Below, piece after piece: positions 42,439 through 50,936 of a stretch of 64,000 bases of DNA (the first letter of the stretch is position 1; each line of letters begins with the position of its first letter). Position numbers and translations under genes: made by a program. The stretch is from assembly GCF_016464705.1 (NCBI RefSeq), contig NZ_JAEHOB010000004.1:434001-498000 (forward strand). The letters are read 5' to 3'. The notes under the pieces are model-generated. The model was not told the DNA's origin and made no database searches. It was given only the letters and a program-made list of their open reading frames with translations. This DNA is from Qaidamihabitans albus. Its GTDB lineage: Bacteria; Actinomycetota; Actinomycetes; Mycobacteriales; Pseudonocardiaceae.

Positions 42439-44718
42439 CTATGCGTTCGTGGACTGTCCCGCGGGCGCCTCGGCGAGTGCCGTGCCGCGCCGCTTCGAGA
42501 TCACGATCGCGGCCGCGATGATGAGCACCGCGACCACCGCGATGGTGATCCGCACGGCCGGTGAGGCGTCCGGCCCGACGGTGAACTGCACGACCGCGGG
42601 TGCAATGAGCAGCGACACCAGGTTCATCACCTTCAGCAGCGGGTTGATCGCCGGGCCTGCGGTGTCCTTGAACGGGTCACCGACGGTGTCCCCGATCACG
42701 GTGGCCGAGTGCGCCTCGGAGTTCTTCCCGCCATGGTGCCCGTCCTCGACCAGCTTCTTCGCGTTGTCCCACGCGCCACCGGAGTTGGCGAGGAACACCG
42801 CCATCAGTGTGCCGGTCGCGATGGCACCCCCGAGGAAGCCGGCGAGGGCGCCGGTGCCGAGCCCGAAACCGACCGCGATCGGCGCGAGCACGGCCAGCAG
42901 ACCCGGCGTCGTCAGCTCGCGCAGCGAGTCACGCGTGACGATGTCGACGACCCGGCCGTACTCGGGGCGGGTCGTGCCCTCCATGATCCCCGGGATGTCG
43001 CGGAACTGGCGGCGCACCTCGTAGACGACCGCACCGGCCGCGCGGGAGACCGCGTTGATGGCCAGCCCGGAGAACAGGAACACGACCGCCGCGCCGATCA
43101 CCACACCGACGAGCGTGTTCGGCACGATGATGCTGTCGGCGAAGGACGCCGGCGCGTCCCCGAGCGCGGTGCCGACGCTGCGCAGCGCCTCCCCGATCGC
43201 CTCGGAGTAGGACCCGAACAGGGCCGTGGCGGCGAGCACCGCTGTCGAGATCGCGATGCCCTTCGTGATCGCCTTCGTGGTGTTGCCGACGGCGTCGAGC
43301 TCGGTGAGGATCTGCACGCCCTCGCCCTCTTCGAGGTCGCCGGACATCTCGGCGATGCCCTGTGCGTTGTCGGAGACCGGACCGAAGGTGTCCATGGCGA
43401 CGATGACGCCGACCGTGGTGAGCAGGCCCGTGCCTGCCAGTGCGACGGCGAACAGCGCGACGGCGCCGCCGAGCAGGTAGGCGCCGTACACCGCGGCGCC
43501 GATCACCAGCGCGGTGAACACCGCGGACTCGAAGCCCACCGAGATACCGGACAGGATCACCGTGGCGGCGCCGGTCTCGGAGGTCTTGCCGACGTTCTTC
43601 ACCGGGCCGTGCTCTGTACCGGTGTAGTAGCCGGTGAGCCAGAGGATCACCCCGGCGAGCGCGATACCGATGATGACCGAGACGGTCGCGACGATGGCCG
43701 GGTTGCCTTCGGCACCGGTGAAGGAGTCGGGCAGGAAGACGAATGCCGCGATCGCCGACAGCACGGCCGAGATGACCGCGGAGATGTAGAAGGAGCGGTT
43801 GATCGTCGTCAGGCCGCTCTCGCCGACCCTGGCCTTGGTGATGTAGATGCCGATGACCGCGGTGATCACACCGATCGCCGGGATGATCAGCGGGAAGACC
43901 AGGCCGTCACCGGCGGCGCCGAACGCAGCACTGCCCAGGATCAGTGCGGCGACCAGGGTGACCGCGTAGGACTCGAAGAGGTCCGCGGCCATACCGGCGC
44001 AGTCGCCGACGTTGTCACCGACGTTGTCGGCGATGGTTGCGGCGTTACGGGGATCGTCCTCGGGGATGTTCTGCTCGACCTTGCCGACCAGGTCGGCGCC
44101 GACGTCGGCGGCCTTGGTGAAGATGCCGCCACCGACACGCATGAACATCGCGATCAGTGCGGCGCCGAAGCCGAAGCCCTCCAGCACCTTGGGTGCCTGG
44201 CCCGCGTAGACCAGCACCACGACGGCGGCACCGAACAGCCCGAGGCCGACCGTGATCATGCCGACGACGCCACCGGTACGGAACGCGATCCGCATCGCCT
44301 TCTCCCGGCCGCCTCCCTCGCGGGCCGCCGCGGCGACCCGCAGGTTCGCCCTCGTCGACAACCACATGCCGAGGTAGCCGATCGAGAAGGAGAACACCGC
44401 GCCGACGAGGAAGAACAGCGAGCGTCCTATCCGCTCAGTCCAGTCCTCCGCGGGGAGCGCGAACAGCAGAAGGAAAACCACCACGCCGAAGATCGCGAGG
44501 GTCTTCCGCTGCCGGTTGAGATAGGCAGCCGCGCCTTCCTGCACCGCCTTGGCGATGTCCTGCATCTTCTGGGTGCCCTGGCCTGCCGCCAGGACCTCCC
44601 TGAGCAGGACATAACCAACGACGAGGGCAGCAAGGGCGATCACGGCGACCACGGCCACGATGCCGTAGTCACCTCCGGAGAGCTCGGGAGAGCCCTCCGC
44701 GAGGAAGTGCCGGGACAT
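42439..44718 (-). CDS. hppA: Proton-translocating membrane pyrophosphatase, K+-independent type
   Basis: 759 residues with about 16 membrane helices. The catalytic core is TKAADVGADLVGKVEQNIPE and DDPRNAATIADNVGDNVGDC, with the third acidic cluster near VIGDTVGDPFKDTAGPA. The Lys in DAVGNTTKAITKG is the residue that marks K+-independent enzymes (K+-dependent ones have Ala). It uses PPi hydrolysis to pump protons and complements soluble Ppa. AGGAGG lies before the ATG. A terminator follows. Confidence 0.95.
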   Translation of the reverse strand: MSRHFLAEGSPELSGGDYGIVAVVAVIALAALVVGYVLLREVLAAGQGTQKMQDIAKAVQEGAAAYLNRQRKTLAIFGVVVFLLLFALPAEDWTERIGRSLFFLVGAVFSFSIGYLGMWLSTRANLRVAAAAREGGGREKAMRIAFRTGGVVGMITVGLGLFGAAVVVLVYAGQAPKVLEGFGFGAALIAMFMRVGGGIFTKAADVGADLVGKVEQNIPEDDPRNAATIADNVGDNVGDCAGMAADLFESYAVTLVAALILGSAAFGAAGDGLVFPLIIPAIGVITAVIGIYITKARVGESGLTTINRSFYISAVISAVLSAIAAFVFLPDSFTGAEGNPAIVATVSVIIGIALAGVILWLTGYYTGTEHGPVKNVGKTSETGAATVILSGISVGFESAVFTALVIGAAVYGAYLLGGAVALFAVALAGTGLLTTVGVIVAMDTFGPVSDNAQGIAEMSGDLEEGEGVQILTELDAVGNTTKAITKGIAISTAVLAATALFGSYSEAIGEALRSVGTALGDAPASFADSIIVPNTLVGVVIGAAVVFLFSGLAINAVSRAAGAVVYEVRRQFRDIPGIMEGTTRPEYGRVVDIVTRDSLRELTTPGLLAVLAPIAVGFGLGTGALAGFLGGAIATGTLMAVFLANSGGAWDNAKKLVEDGHHGGKNSEAHSATVIGDTVGDPFKDTAGPAINPLLKVMNLVSLLIAPAVVQFTVGPDASPAVRITIAVVAVLIIAAAIVISKRRGTALAEAPAGQSTNA

Positions 44719-44964
44719 TCGTCCTCCTGGAAACGTCGCCTGTTGCCAGCACCGGAGCAGCTGACCACTGTGCCGACGCTGACATGGGATCTACCCCACT
44801 AGGGGTGTGGTTGCGCGGAGTCTATTGGTACGGCCGGACCAGTCGGCAAGCCGTCCCACTTCGGGCACGGAATGTATTCCTGTGAGTCCGCTCACTGAAC
44901 CGATCCGAGAATGGCGGCGGCCACACTCCCGAGCTCGTCGCAGGGGTGTGCGAAGCTCGAATCC

Positions 44965-47364
44965 GTGAATGGCGGAAGCGAGCTGGAGCGGGCACAACAC
45001 CTGCTGCGGCGGGCAACGGCCGGAATACCGCGGGACCGGAATCCGGTCACGCACGTCGCGAGCCTGCCGGCAAGGCAGGCTCGGTTCGCCGCCTGGCCGG
45101 ACTGGGTGCCCGCCGAGGTCACGGAGGCTCTGCGCGGGGCCGGAACCGAGCGGCCGTGGGCACACCAGGCGGAGGCGGCCTCGCTCGCGTGGTCGGGACG
45201 CCATGTCGTGATCGCCACCGGCACGGCCTCCGGGAAATCGCTGGCGTACCAGTTGCCGGTGCTGTCCACGCTGCTCGGCGATCCGAAGGCGACCGCCCTG
45301 TACCTGTCGCCGACCAAGGCACTCGGCGCCGACCAGCTGCGTGCGGTGTCCTGTTTGGACCTGCCAGGCGTGCGGGCGGCGGCCTACGACGGCGACACGC
45401 CGACGGACGAGCGGGACTGGGTGCGCCGGCACGGCCGCTGGGTGTTCACGAACCCGGACATGCTGCATCGGGGCGTACTGTCGGCGCACGCACGCTGGTC
45501 CCGGTTCTTCCGCAGGCTTTCCTATGTGGTCGTCGACGAGTGCCACGGCTACCGCGGCGTGTTCGGCTCCCACGTCGCGCTGCTCCTGCGCCGCCTGCGG
45601 CGGGTGGCCAGGTACTACGGCGCCGACCCGGTCTTCGTGCTCGCGTCCGCGACGACGTCCGAACCGGCGGGGTTCGCGTCGCGGCTATCCGGCGTGGAAT
45701 GCACCGCGGTCCTCGACGACGCGTCACCGCGCAGTGCCCGCACGGTCGCGCTGTGGGAGCCGCCACTGCTCGACGAGTTCACCGGGGAGAACGGCGCGCC
45801 GGTGCGGCGCTCGGCGGGCGCCGAGGCTGCGCGCATCCTCGCCGAGCTCGTCATCGAGGGGGCACGCACGCTGGCGTTCGTGCGCTCGCGCCGCGGCGCC
45901 GAGCTGACCTCGCTCGCCGCAAGGCGGATACTGTCCGAAGTGGATCCCGACCTCGGCCGGACGGTGGCCGCCTACCGGGCGGGGTTCCTGCCGGAGGAGC
46001 GGCGCGCGCTCGAGGCGGCGCTGCTCTCCGGTGAGTTGCTGGGGGTCGCGACGACGAACGCGCTGGAACTCGGCGTCGACATCGCGGGCCTGGACGCGGT
46101 GGTGCTCGCCGGGTACCCCGGGACGCTGGCGTCGTTCTGGCAGCAGGCGGGCCGGGCAGGACGCGCAGGCAGGGACGCGCTCGTCGTGTTCGTCGCACGT
46201 GACGACCCGCTGGACACCTACCTCGTGCATCACCCGGCCGCCGTGCTGGATCGGCCGGTGGAGGCGACCGTCCTCGATCCGGCCAACCCATACGTGCTCG
46301 CCCCGCAGCTCGCCTGCGCTGCCGCCGAGCTGCCGCTCACCGCGGGCGAGCTGGATACCTTCGGCGCGGAGGCGGCCAGGGAGGTGCTCGCCTCGCTGGT
46401 GGCGGACGGGGTGTTGCGGCGCAGGTCCAGCGGTTGGTACTGGACATCCCGCGACCGGCCGCAGCACCAGGTGGACATCCGCGGCTCCGGCGGGGAGCAG
46501 ATCGCCGTGGTCGAGGCCGAGACCTCGCGGATGCTGGGCACCGTGGACCCGGGATCGGCGTGCAGCACGGTGCACCCCGGAGCGGTGTATCTGCACCAGG
46601 GCTCCTCGTACGTGGTGGACGAGCTGGATCTCGAACGCGGACTGGCGCTCGTGCACGCCGAGGACCCGGAGTGGAACACGTCCGCGCGGGAAATGGTCGA
46701 CATCGCCGTACTGGAGACCGCGCGGCGGCAGGACTACGGCGGTGTGCACGTGTGTCTCGGCGAGGTGGCGGTGACCTCGCAGGTGGTGGGCTACCTGCGC
46801 CGGTTGCCCTCCGGCGAGGTGCTCGATCAGGTGCCGCTGGATCTGCCCGAGCAGGTGCTGCGCACGCGAGCGGTCTGGTACACGATCACCGACGACCTGC
46901 TCCGGGGTGATGGCAGGGCGCCGGGGGGCGCCGGGCTGGACCCGGCGCGCCTCCCCGGCGCCCTGCATGCCGCCGAGCACGCGGCGATCGGCCTGCTACC
47001 GCTGTTCGCTACGTGTGACCGTTGGGACATCGGCGGGGTTTCCACCGCTTCGCACGCGGACACCGGGGAGGCGACGGTGTTCGTGCACGATGGTCATCCC
47101 GGCGGAGCGGGATTCGCCGATCGCGGCTTTGCCGCTGTTGTCCCTTGGTTGGCAGCTACACGGGAGGCGATCGTCTCCTGCGAGTGCCCGGCGGGATGCC
47201 CGTCCTGCGTCCAGTCGCCCAAGTGCGGGAACGGCAACGATCCGCTGGACAAGGCGGGGGCGGTGACCGTGCTGGACATCGTGCTCGGGGCGGTGAGACA
47301 CGGCGCTCGGCACGGCCACGTGGTGGATCAGGCTGCCGAGGGTCCGGCAGCGAGCATCGGCTGA
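44965..47364 (+). CDS. DEAD/DEAH-box helicase with DUF1998 zinc-binding C-terminus (MrfA/YprA type)
   Basis: About 799 residues if the GTG at 44965 is used. Motifs: Walker A ATGTASGKSLAYQLPVL, DEAH-type VVVDECHGYRGVFGSHVALL (DECH), SAT in VLASATTSEPAGFA, motif V GVATTNALELGVDIAGLDAV and motif VI WQQAGRAGRAGRDALVVFVA. The C-terminus is a DUF1998 Cys cluster (SCECPAGCPSCVQSPKCGNG). MrfA repairs mitomycin-type DNA damage in Bacillus with the nuclease MrfB; no MrfB is seen here. Its last 37 bp overlap the convergent prim-pol gene. It corresponds to Rv3649. Confidence 0.92.
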   Translation: MNGGSELERAQHLLRRATAGIPRDRNPVTHVASLPARQARFAAWPDWVPAEVTEALRGAGTERPWAHQAEAASLAWSGRHVVIATGTASGKSLAYQLPVLSTLLGDPKATALYLSPTKALGADQLRAVSCLDLPGVRAAAYDGDTPTDERDWVRRHGRWVFTNPDMLHRGVLSAHARWSRFFRRLSYVVVDECHGYRGVFGSHVALLLRRLRRVARYYGADPVFVLASATTSEPAGFASRLSGVECTAVLDDASPRSARTVALWEPPLLDEFTGENGAPVRRSAGAEAARILAELVIEGARTLAFVRSRRGAELTSLAARRILSEVDPDLGRTVAAYRAGFLPEERRALEAALLSGELLGVATTNALELGVDIAGLDAVVLAGYPGTLASFWQQAGRAGRAGRDALVVFVARDDPLDTYLVHHPAAVLDRPVEATVLDPANPYVLAPQLACAAAELPLTAGELDTFGAEAAREVLASLVADGVLRRRSSGWYWTSRDRPQHQVDIRGSGGEQIAVVEAETSRMLGTVDPGSACSTVHPGAVYLHQGSSYVVDELDLERGLALVHAEDPEWNTSAREMVDIAVLETARRQDYGGVHVCLGEVAVTSQVVGYLRRLPSGEVLDQVPLDLPEQVLRTRAVWYTITDDLLRGDGRAPGGAGLDPARLPGALHAAEHAAIGLLPLFATCDRWDIGGVSTASHADTGEATVFVHDGHPGGAGFADRGFAAVVPWLAATREAIVSCECPAGCPSCVQSPKCGNGNDPLDKAGAVTVLDIVLGAVRHGARHGHVVDQAAEGPAASIG

Positions 47365-47969
47365 TTGGCGATCGTCCTGGACAGCTCGCCGGAGAGCGCC
47401 CGCACGAGCACGTCGTGCACGGTCGCCGCGGCGGGGAGCCGCCAGCCCCAGATCTCCGGCTTGACCCGCCAGTGCACGACACCGTGCTCGAACGGGGTCG
47501 GCGGGAGCGGGATCCAGCCACCGTCGCTGTGCCACTCGACGCTTTCGTCCGCGGCCAGCAGAGCGGGCAGGTGGTCGGAGGTCGTGGTGAGGAACAGCCA
47601 CCGGCCGTTCGGCATGGCGACGATCGGGGCAGGCTGCCCGCTTGCACGCAGCAGCCTCGCCGCCCGGCGTCCCAGCGTGTCGTCCACCTCCACGGCATCG
47701 ACCATCGTGCCGGTGGCGACCAGCAGGCTGTAAGGCTTCCCGGTCCACCAGGCGGCGACCTGCTGCGGGTGCGCACCGACGCGCTCCTGCCAGTCGTCGT
47801 GCGCCGGAACGGGCTTGATCCAGGTGGCGCCGGGTTCTCCGGTCTCACTCGCCGACGGGTAGGTACCCGGCAGCACCGGCCATCCCCGCCAGGCCAGCCC
47901 GATGGCCTCGGCGCGCAACTCGATGCGGAAAGCGCCGCGCCAGCTGTCCGACCACTCCGTGTCCAACAT
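47328..47969 (-). CDS. Prim-pol (AEP) domain protein with altered catalytic motifs
   Basis: 213 residues. It fits the N-terminal domain of bifunctional DNA primase/polymerase proteins (AIGLAWRGWPVLPGTYPSAS; VGAHPQQVAAWWTGKPYSLL). In active AEPs strand 1 ends in D-x-D and motif II contains a His (S/G-x-H). Here the regions read TMVDAVEVDDTLGRRAARL (E-x-D) and IVAMPNGRWLFLTTTSD (no His). The protein is thus likely catalytically inactive, perhaps a DNA-binding or regulatory remnant. There is no helicase or other domain on the same chain. Confidence 0.75.
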   Translation of the reverse strand: MLDTEWSDSWRGAFRIELRAEAIGLAWRGWPVLPGTYPSASETGEPGATWIKPVPAHDDWQERVGAHPQQVAAWWTGKPYSLLVATGTMVDAVEVDDTLGRRAARLLRASGQPAPIVAMPNGRWLFLTTTSDHLPALLAADESVEWHSDGGWIPLPPTPFEHGVVHWRVKPEIWGWRLPAAATVHDVLVRALSGELSRTIANQPMLAAGPSAA

Positions 47970-48127
47970 GTCTTTCTCGTGCCTCCTCAGAAACCTCTAC
48001 CGCCGCGTTCGCGGTGTCACACTTCACTCAACGGCAATTTGCATATGGCCGGAAGGGGCCGGTCGACAACCGGTTCTTGCCGGACGACGAATGTCATCGG
48101 TGCAACGGCCCCACCGAACCCGCGATG

Positions 48128-48829
48128 TCAATCACCGGCGCGGCCAACCGGTTCCCGCCCCCTCTCCGCGCGCCGGCCGGTGCGACCCCGGCCCCACGAC
48201 CTGCGGCGTCCGGCCGCCGCTCGGCGGTCCGGCCGCACCGCATGCAGGCGGTGAGACCGCTCACCGTGTGCGGACGACCGCTGCTCGTCGAGCGCACCTG
48301 CCGTCCGACCGGTCGGCGGGGCGCCATTCGTCCGCTCGTCGTGGGACCGCTCGTCGCGCCGGCCGGAGGTGGCCCGGCTCCTCTCCACGAGGCCGGGGGC
48401 CTCGATCGGACCCGCGCGGGCGCGGGCGGTGGCGGGACCGAACAGTGCCAGTGGCGCCGGGGGCCGCGCCTCGACGATCACCAGCGCGTCCCAGCCCTCG
48501 AAGCGGCACTCGCGCAGGCGGACCCGCATGCGCCCGGCCACCAGCCCGGCGTGTTCACAGGACTCCACGGAACCGCGGCCGGCGTGAGCTGCGGCGGCGA
48601 GCGCCGCCAGGTCGGCGGCGTCCGCGGCACGGTGCCGGGTGAGCACCGCGGCACCGAGCCACCAGAGCACACCGGCGACCGTCAGCAGGGCAGCGATCGC
48701 GCACGCCGCCCACACCGTGGCGAACCCGTCGTCGACGCCGCGGTGAGGCTGCCCCCGGCCGGACGCACCGACCGCGCGTTCTCCCGGCCCGCCGACCGCG
48801 GCCGTGAGCAGCGCGTCAGGGCACCGCAT
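48128..48829 (-). CDS. TadG-like secreted pseudopilin-related protein (Rv3654c type)
   Basis: 233 residues from the ATG giving MRCPDALLTAAV, overlapping the tadE-like stop by 14 bp. The N-terminal hydrophobic helix with the pilus-type start (GVDDGFATVWAACAIAALLT) is followed by ADAADLAALAAAAHAGRGSVESC, the conserved ADLAALAAA motif of TadG/Rv3654c proteins. After residue about 125 the chain becomes strikingly Arg-rich and low in complexity (about 90 residues), much longer than usual for the family. This could be a genuine extension or a read-through after a frameshift of the old stop. Confidence 0.75.
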   Translation of the reverse strand: MRCPDALLTAAVGGPGERAVGASGRGQPHRGVDDGFATVWAACAIAALLTVAGVLWWLGAAVLTRHRAADAADLAALAAAAHAGRGSVESCEHAGLVAGRMRVRLRECRFEGWDALVIVEARPPAPLALFGPATARARAGPIEAPGLVERSRATSGRRDERSHDERTNGAPPTGRTAGALDEQRSSAHGERSHRLHAVRPDRRAAAGRRRSWGRGRTGRRAERGREPVGRAGD

Positions 48830-49250
48830 CGCCGGCCACCTCGGCACCGGGTTCGGGCACCGCGTGTGCCTCACCCCGGACGGTCACTCCGGGCAGCAGC
48901 CCGCCTACCGAGTCCGCCCGGACCGTCACCGCGACGATGCCGCCTTCTTCCCGGATCTCGACCGTGGCTCCGTCCGGCGCCCGCGCCCGGGCGGTCTGCT
49001 CGGCGAGCGCTCCCTGTCCGCGCGCGGCGAGGCGGGCTGCCTCCGCGGCCGCGTCCGAACAGCGAAGCTGATCCGACACCGCGGCCACACCGGCCAGTAC
49101 GAGCCCGAAGACGGCCACGAGCGAGCAAAGCGCGATCGCCGCCTCGACCGTCACCGCACCCCGGTCGGCGGCCAGGTGCTCGGCCACACCGATCCCACGG
49201 TGTTTGGGGCTCGTCGCCGGTCGCAGGACACGTCGCGCGGCGGGCATCAC
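48816..49250 (-). CDS. TadE-like minor pilin
   Basis: 144 residues from a GTG overlapping the Flp-pilin stop. Basic leader, then DRGAVTVEAAIALCSLVAVF, a class-III-pilin-like motif in which Glu five residues after the cut site follows G-A-V-T-V-E. The rest is a periplasm-side domain (CSDAAAEAARLAARGQ). By family it is a minor pilin of Tad/Flp pili. It lies in one coupled operon with the pilin and the TadA/B/C-type genes. Confidence 0.85.
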   Translation of the reverse strand: MMPAARRVLRPATSPKHRGIGVAEHLAADRGAVTVEAAIALCSLVAVFGLVLAGVAAVSDQLRCSDAAAEAARLAARGQGALAEQTARARAPDGATVEIREEGGIVAVTVRADSVGGLLPGVTVRGEAHAVPEPGAEVAGDAVP

Positions 49251-49453
49251 AGATCCGTGGACAGCGCCTGCTCGACGAGCGAGGTGAGTCCGGTCAGTAT
49301 CGAGTCCCCGGTGACCACGGTGTAGAGCAACGCCGCGAACGCCGCGGCCGCGATGGTGCCGATGGCGTATTCGGCGGTGCTCATACCGTCGTCACCGAAC
49401 GGCAGACGCGGGCGCCGTCCCCTGCGGAGCAGCAGTTCTCTCGACGAGATCAT
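49247..49453 (-). CDS. Flp-type major pilin (DUF4244)
   Basis: 68 residues. A basic leader ends in DDG, then MSTAEYAIGTIAAAAFAALLYTVV: cleavage after Gly would leave Glu5-Tyr6, the hallmark of Flp pilins. The mature pilin would be about 45 residues with one hydrophobic helix and a short tail. It is the likely structural subunit of the Tad pilus encoded here. The prepilin peptidase is not in the window. Confidence 0.88.
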   Translation of the reverse strand: MISSRELLLRRGRRPRLPFGDDGMSTAEYAIGTIAAAAFAALLYTVVTGDSILTGLTSLVEQALSTDL

Positions 49454-49500
49454 GCTCGTGTTCCTTTCTTACTCTCTGTTGGTTGCCGCTGATCGGGTTC

Positions 49501-50127
49501 TCAGGTCGTGATGGTCAGCTGGCGGGCGAGGCCGATGACGACGGGAATCACCCCCAGGCACAGGAAGGCAGGCAGGAAGCACAGCCCGAGCGGGCCGGTG
49601 ATCAGCACGCCGGCGCGCTGCGCTCGGGCCTCCGCCTCGTCACCGGTGGCCGCGCGAGCGCGCTCGGCCAGCGCGGAAGCCACGCTCGCCAGCGCGGTTC
49701 CCGAGCGGCCCGTGCGGCACGCGGCCCGGGCGAGTTCGGCTGTCGCCGGGCACCGGCGCGTCGGAGCCCACGCCTCGGCCGGCTCCGCACCGAGCGCGAG
49801 CAGTTCGGCCGTGGCTCGCAGCGCATCTGCCGCCTCCTGCGGAGCGCTGCCGGCCACGGCGCGCACGGCGGTCGGCACCGGCAGGCCCGCCTTCAGACAC
49901 GCGGCCAGCAGGTCCCCGGCCGCGGCCATCCGCAAGGCGTCACCACCGGCGGGCCTGCGCAGGCGGAACAGGAGTGGCCGCCTCCGCGACCGGACCCGGA
50001 GAAGGACAGGGGCCCACCGCGACCTGGCGGTGCCGGGCCACATGCGGGCCAGCCGCGTCGCGCGAGGCGGTGGCAGTACGAGGAGTGCCGTGGCGGAGAG
50101 CGCGGCGGCGATGCTCTGCCCGGTCAT
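49501..50127 (-). CDS. TadC-like type II/IV secretion inner-membrane protein
   Basis: 208 residues from the ATG giving MTGQSIAAALSATALL, overlapping the tadB stop (ATGA). T2SSF domain: LLAACLKAGLPVPTAVRAVA, ELARAACRTGRSGTALASVA, and C-terminal helices PLGLCFLPAFLCLGVIPVVI. With TadB it forms the membrane platform on which the TadA ATPase acts. Shorter than classic TadC, as usual in actinobacteria. Confidence 0.87.
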   Translation of the reverse strand: MTGQSIAAALSATALLVLPPPRATRLARMWPGTARSRWAPVLLRVRSRRRPLLFRLRRPAGGDALRMAAAGDLLAACLKAGLPVPTAVRAVAGSAPQEAADALRATAELLALGAEPAEAWAPTRRCPATAELARAACRTGRSGTALASVASALAERARAATGDEAEARAQRAGVLITGPLGLCFLPAFLCLGVIPVVIGLARQLTITT

Positions 50128-50936
50128 CGCACGACCCGACCGGTCAGCGCGGCGCTCCAGGCGACACCGGCGAAGATCAGGGCGCACCCTGCGACGAGCA
50201 ACAACTGACCGATCGGGACGGTGAGCAGGACCGCGAGTGGGCGCGCGCCCATCGCCTCACCGAGCGCGACACCGGCTACGGGCAGCGCGGCCAGTATTCC
50301 CGCACTCGCGCGAGGGCCCGCCATACGCGCGTGCACCTGGCCGGCCAGGCGGACGTTGGCGTCGACATCCCGCTGGACCGCCTCCAGTACACCGGCCAGG
50401 GGGAGGCCGTGGTCGCGCGCGAGGGACCAGGCCCTGGCGAGCTGCCCGGGAACACCGTCACCCAGCAGCGGTGCTCGCTCGGCGAGCAGTGCCGCATCGA
50501 GCTCTCCACCGAGCCGCGCCGAGGCGGCGATGGTGCCGAGCAGGTTCGCCACCCCGGCCGGGGCGTCGGTGGCGGCCGATTCCGCTGCTGCCGACGGATG
50601 CGCACCGGTCCTCAACTCGGCGACCATCGTGCGCAGCGCCTCGGCCAGCGCCTCGGTCGCACCGAGCTCGGCCTTGATCCGGGTACGGGACCGCGATCGC
50701 CAGCAGATCGCGCCGGCCAGCAGGACCAGTGCCGCCGTGACCGCGGGCCCGAGCATCGCGACAGCGAGCACCGCCGCGAGGAACGTGGCGAGCAGGATCG
50801 CCCGGCGGCCGCGGAGCACGGCTGCCCACAGCGGCACCCCGGCGGGTCCCGGCAGTAACCCCAGCCTGCGCCGCGCGCCGGCCTCCGGCCAGCACAGCAG
50901 AGCTAACGCCGCGGCCAGGGCGGACAGGATCAGCAT
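50124..50936 (-). CDS. TadB-like type II/IV secretion inner-membrane protein
   Basis: 270 residues from the ATG giving MLILSALAAALALLCWPEAG, overlapping tadA by seven bases. Membrane helices at the N-terminus and both ends of the T2SSF domain (TEALAEALRTMVAELRTGAH; SARLGGELDAALLAERAPLL; LAGVLEAVQRDVDANVRLAG). Platform protein paired with TadC. Complete. Confidence 0.88.
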   Translation of the reverse strand: MLILSALAAALALLCWPEAGARRRLGLLPGPAGVPLWAAVLRGRRAILLATFLAAVLAVAMLGPAVTAALVLLAGAICWRSRSRTRIKAELGATEALAEALRTMVAELRTGAHPSAAAESAATDAPAGVANLLGTIAASARLGGELDAALLAERAPLLGDGVPGQLARAWSLARDHGLPLAGVLEAVQRDVDANVRLAGQVHARMAGPRASAGILAALPVAGVALGEAMGARPLAVLLTVPIGQLLLVAGCALIFAGVAWSAALTGRVVR

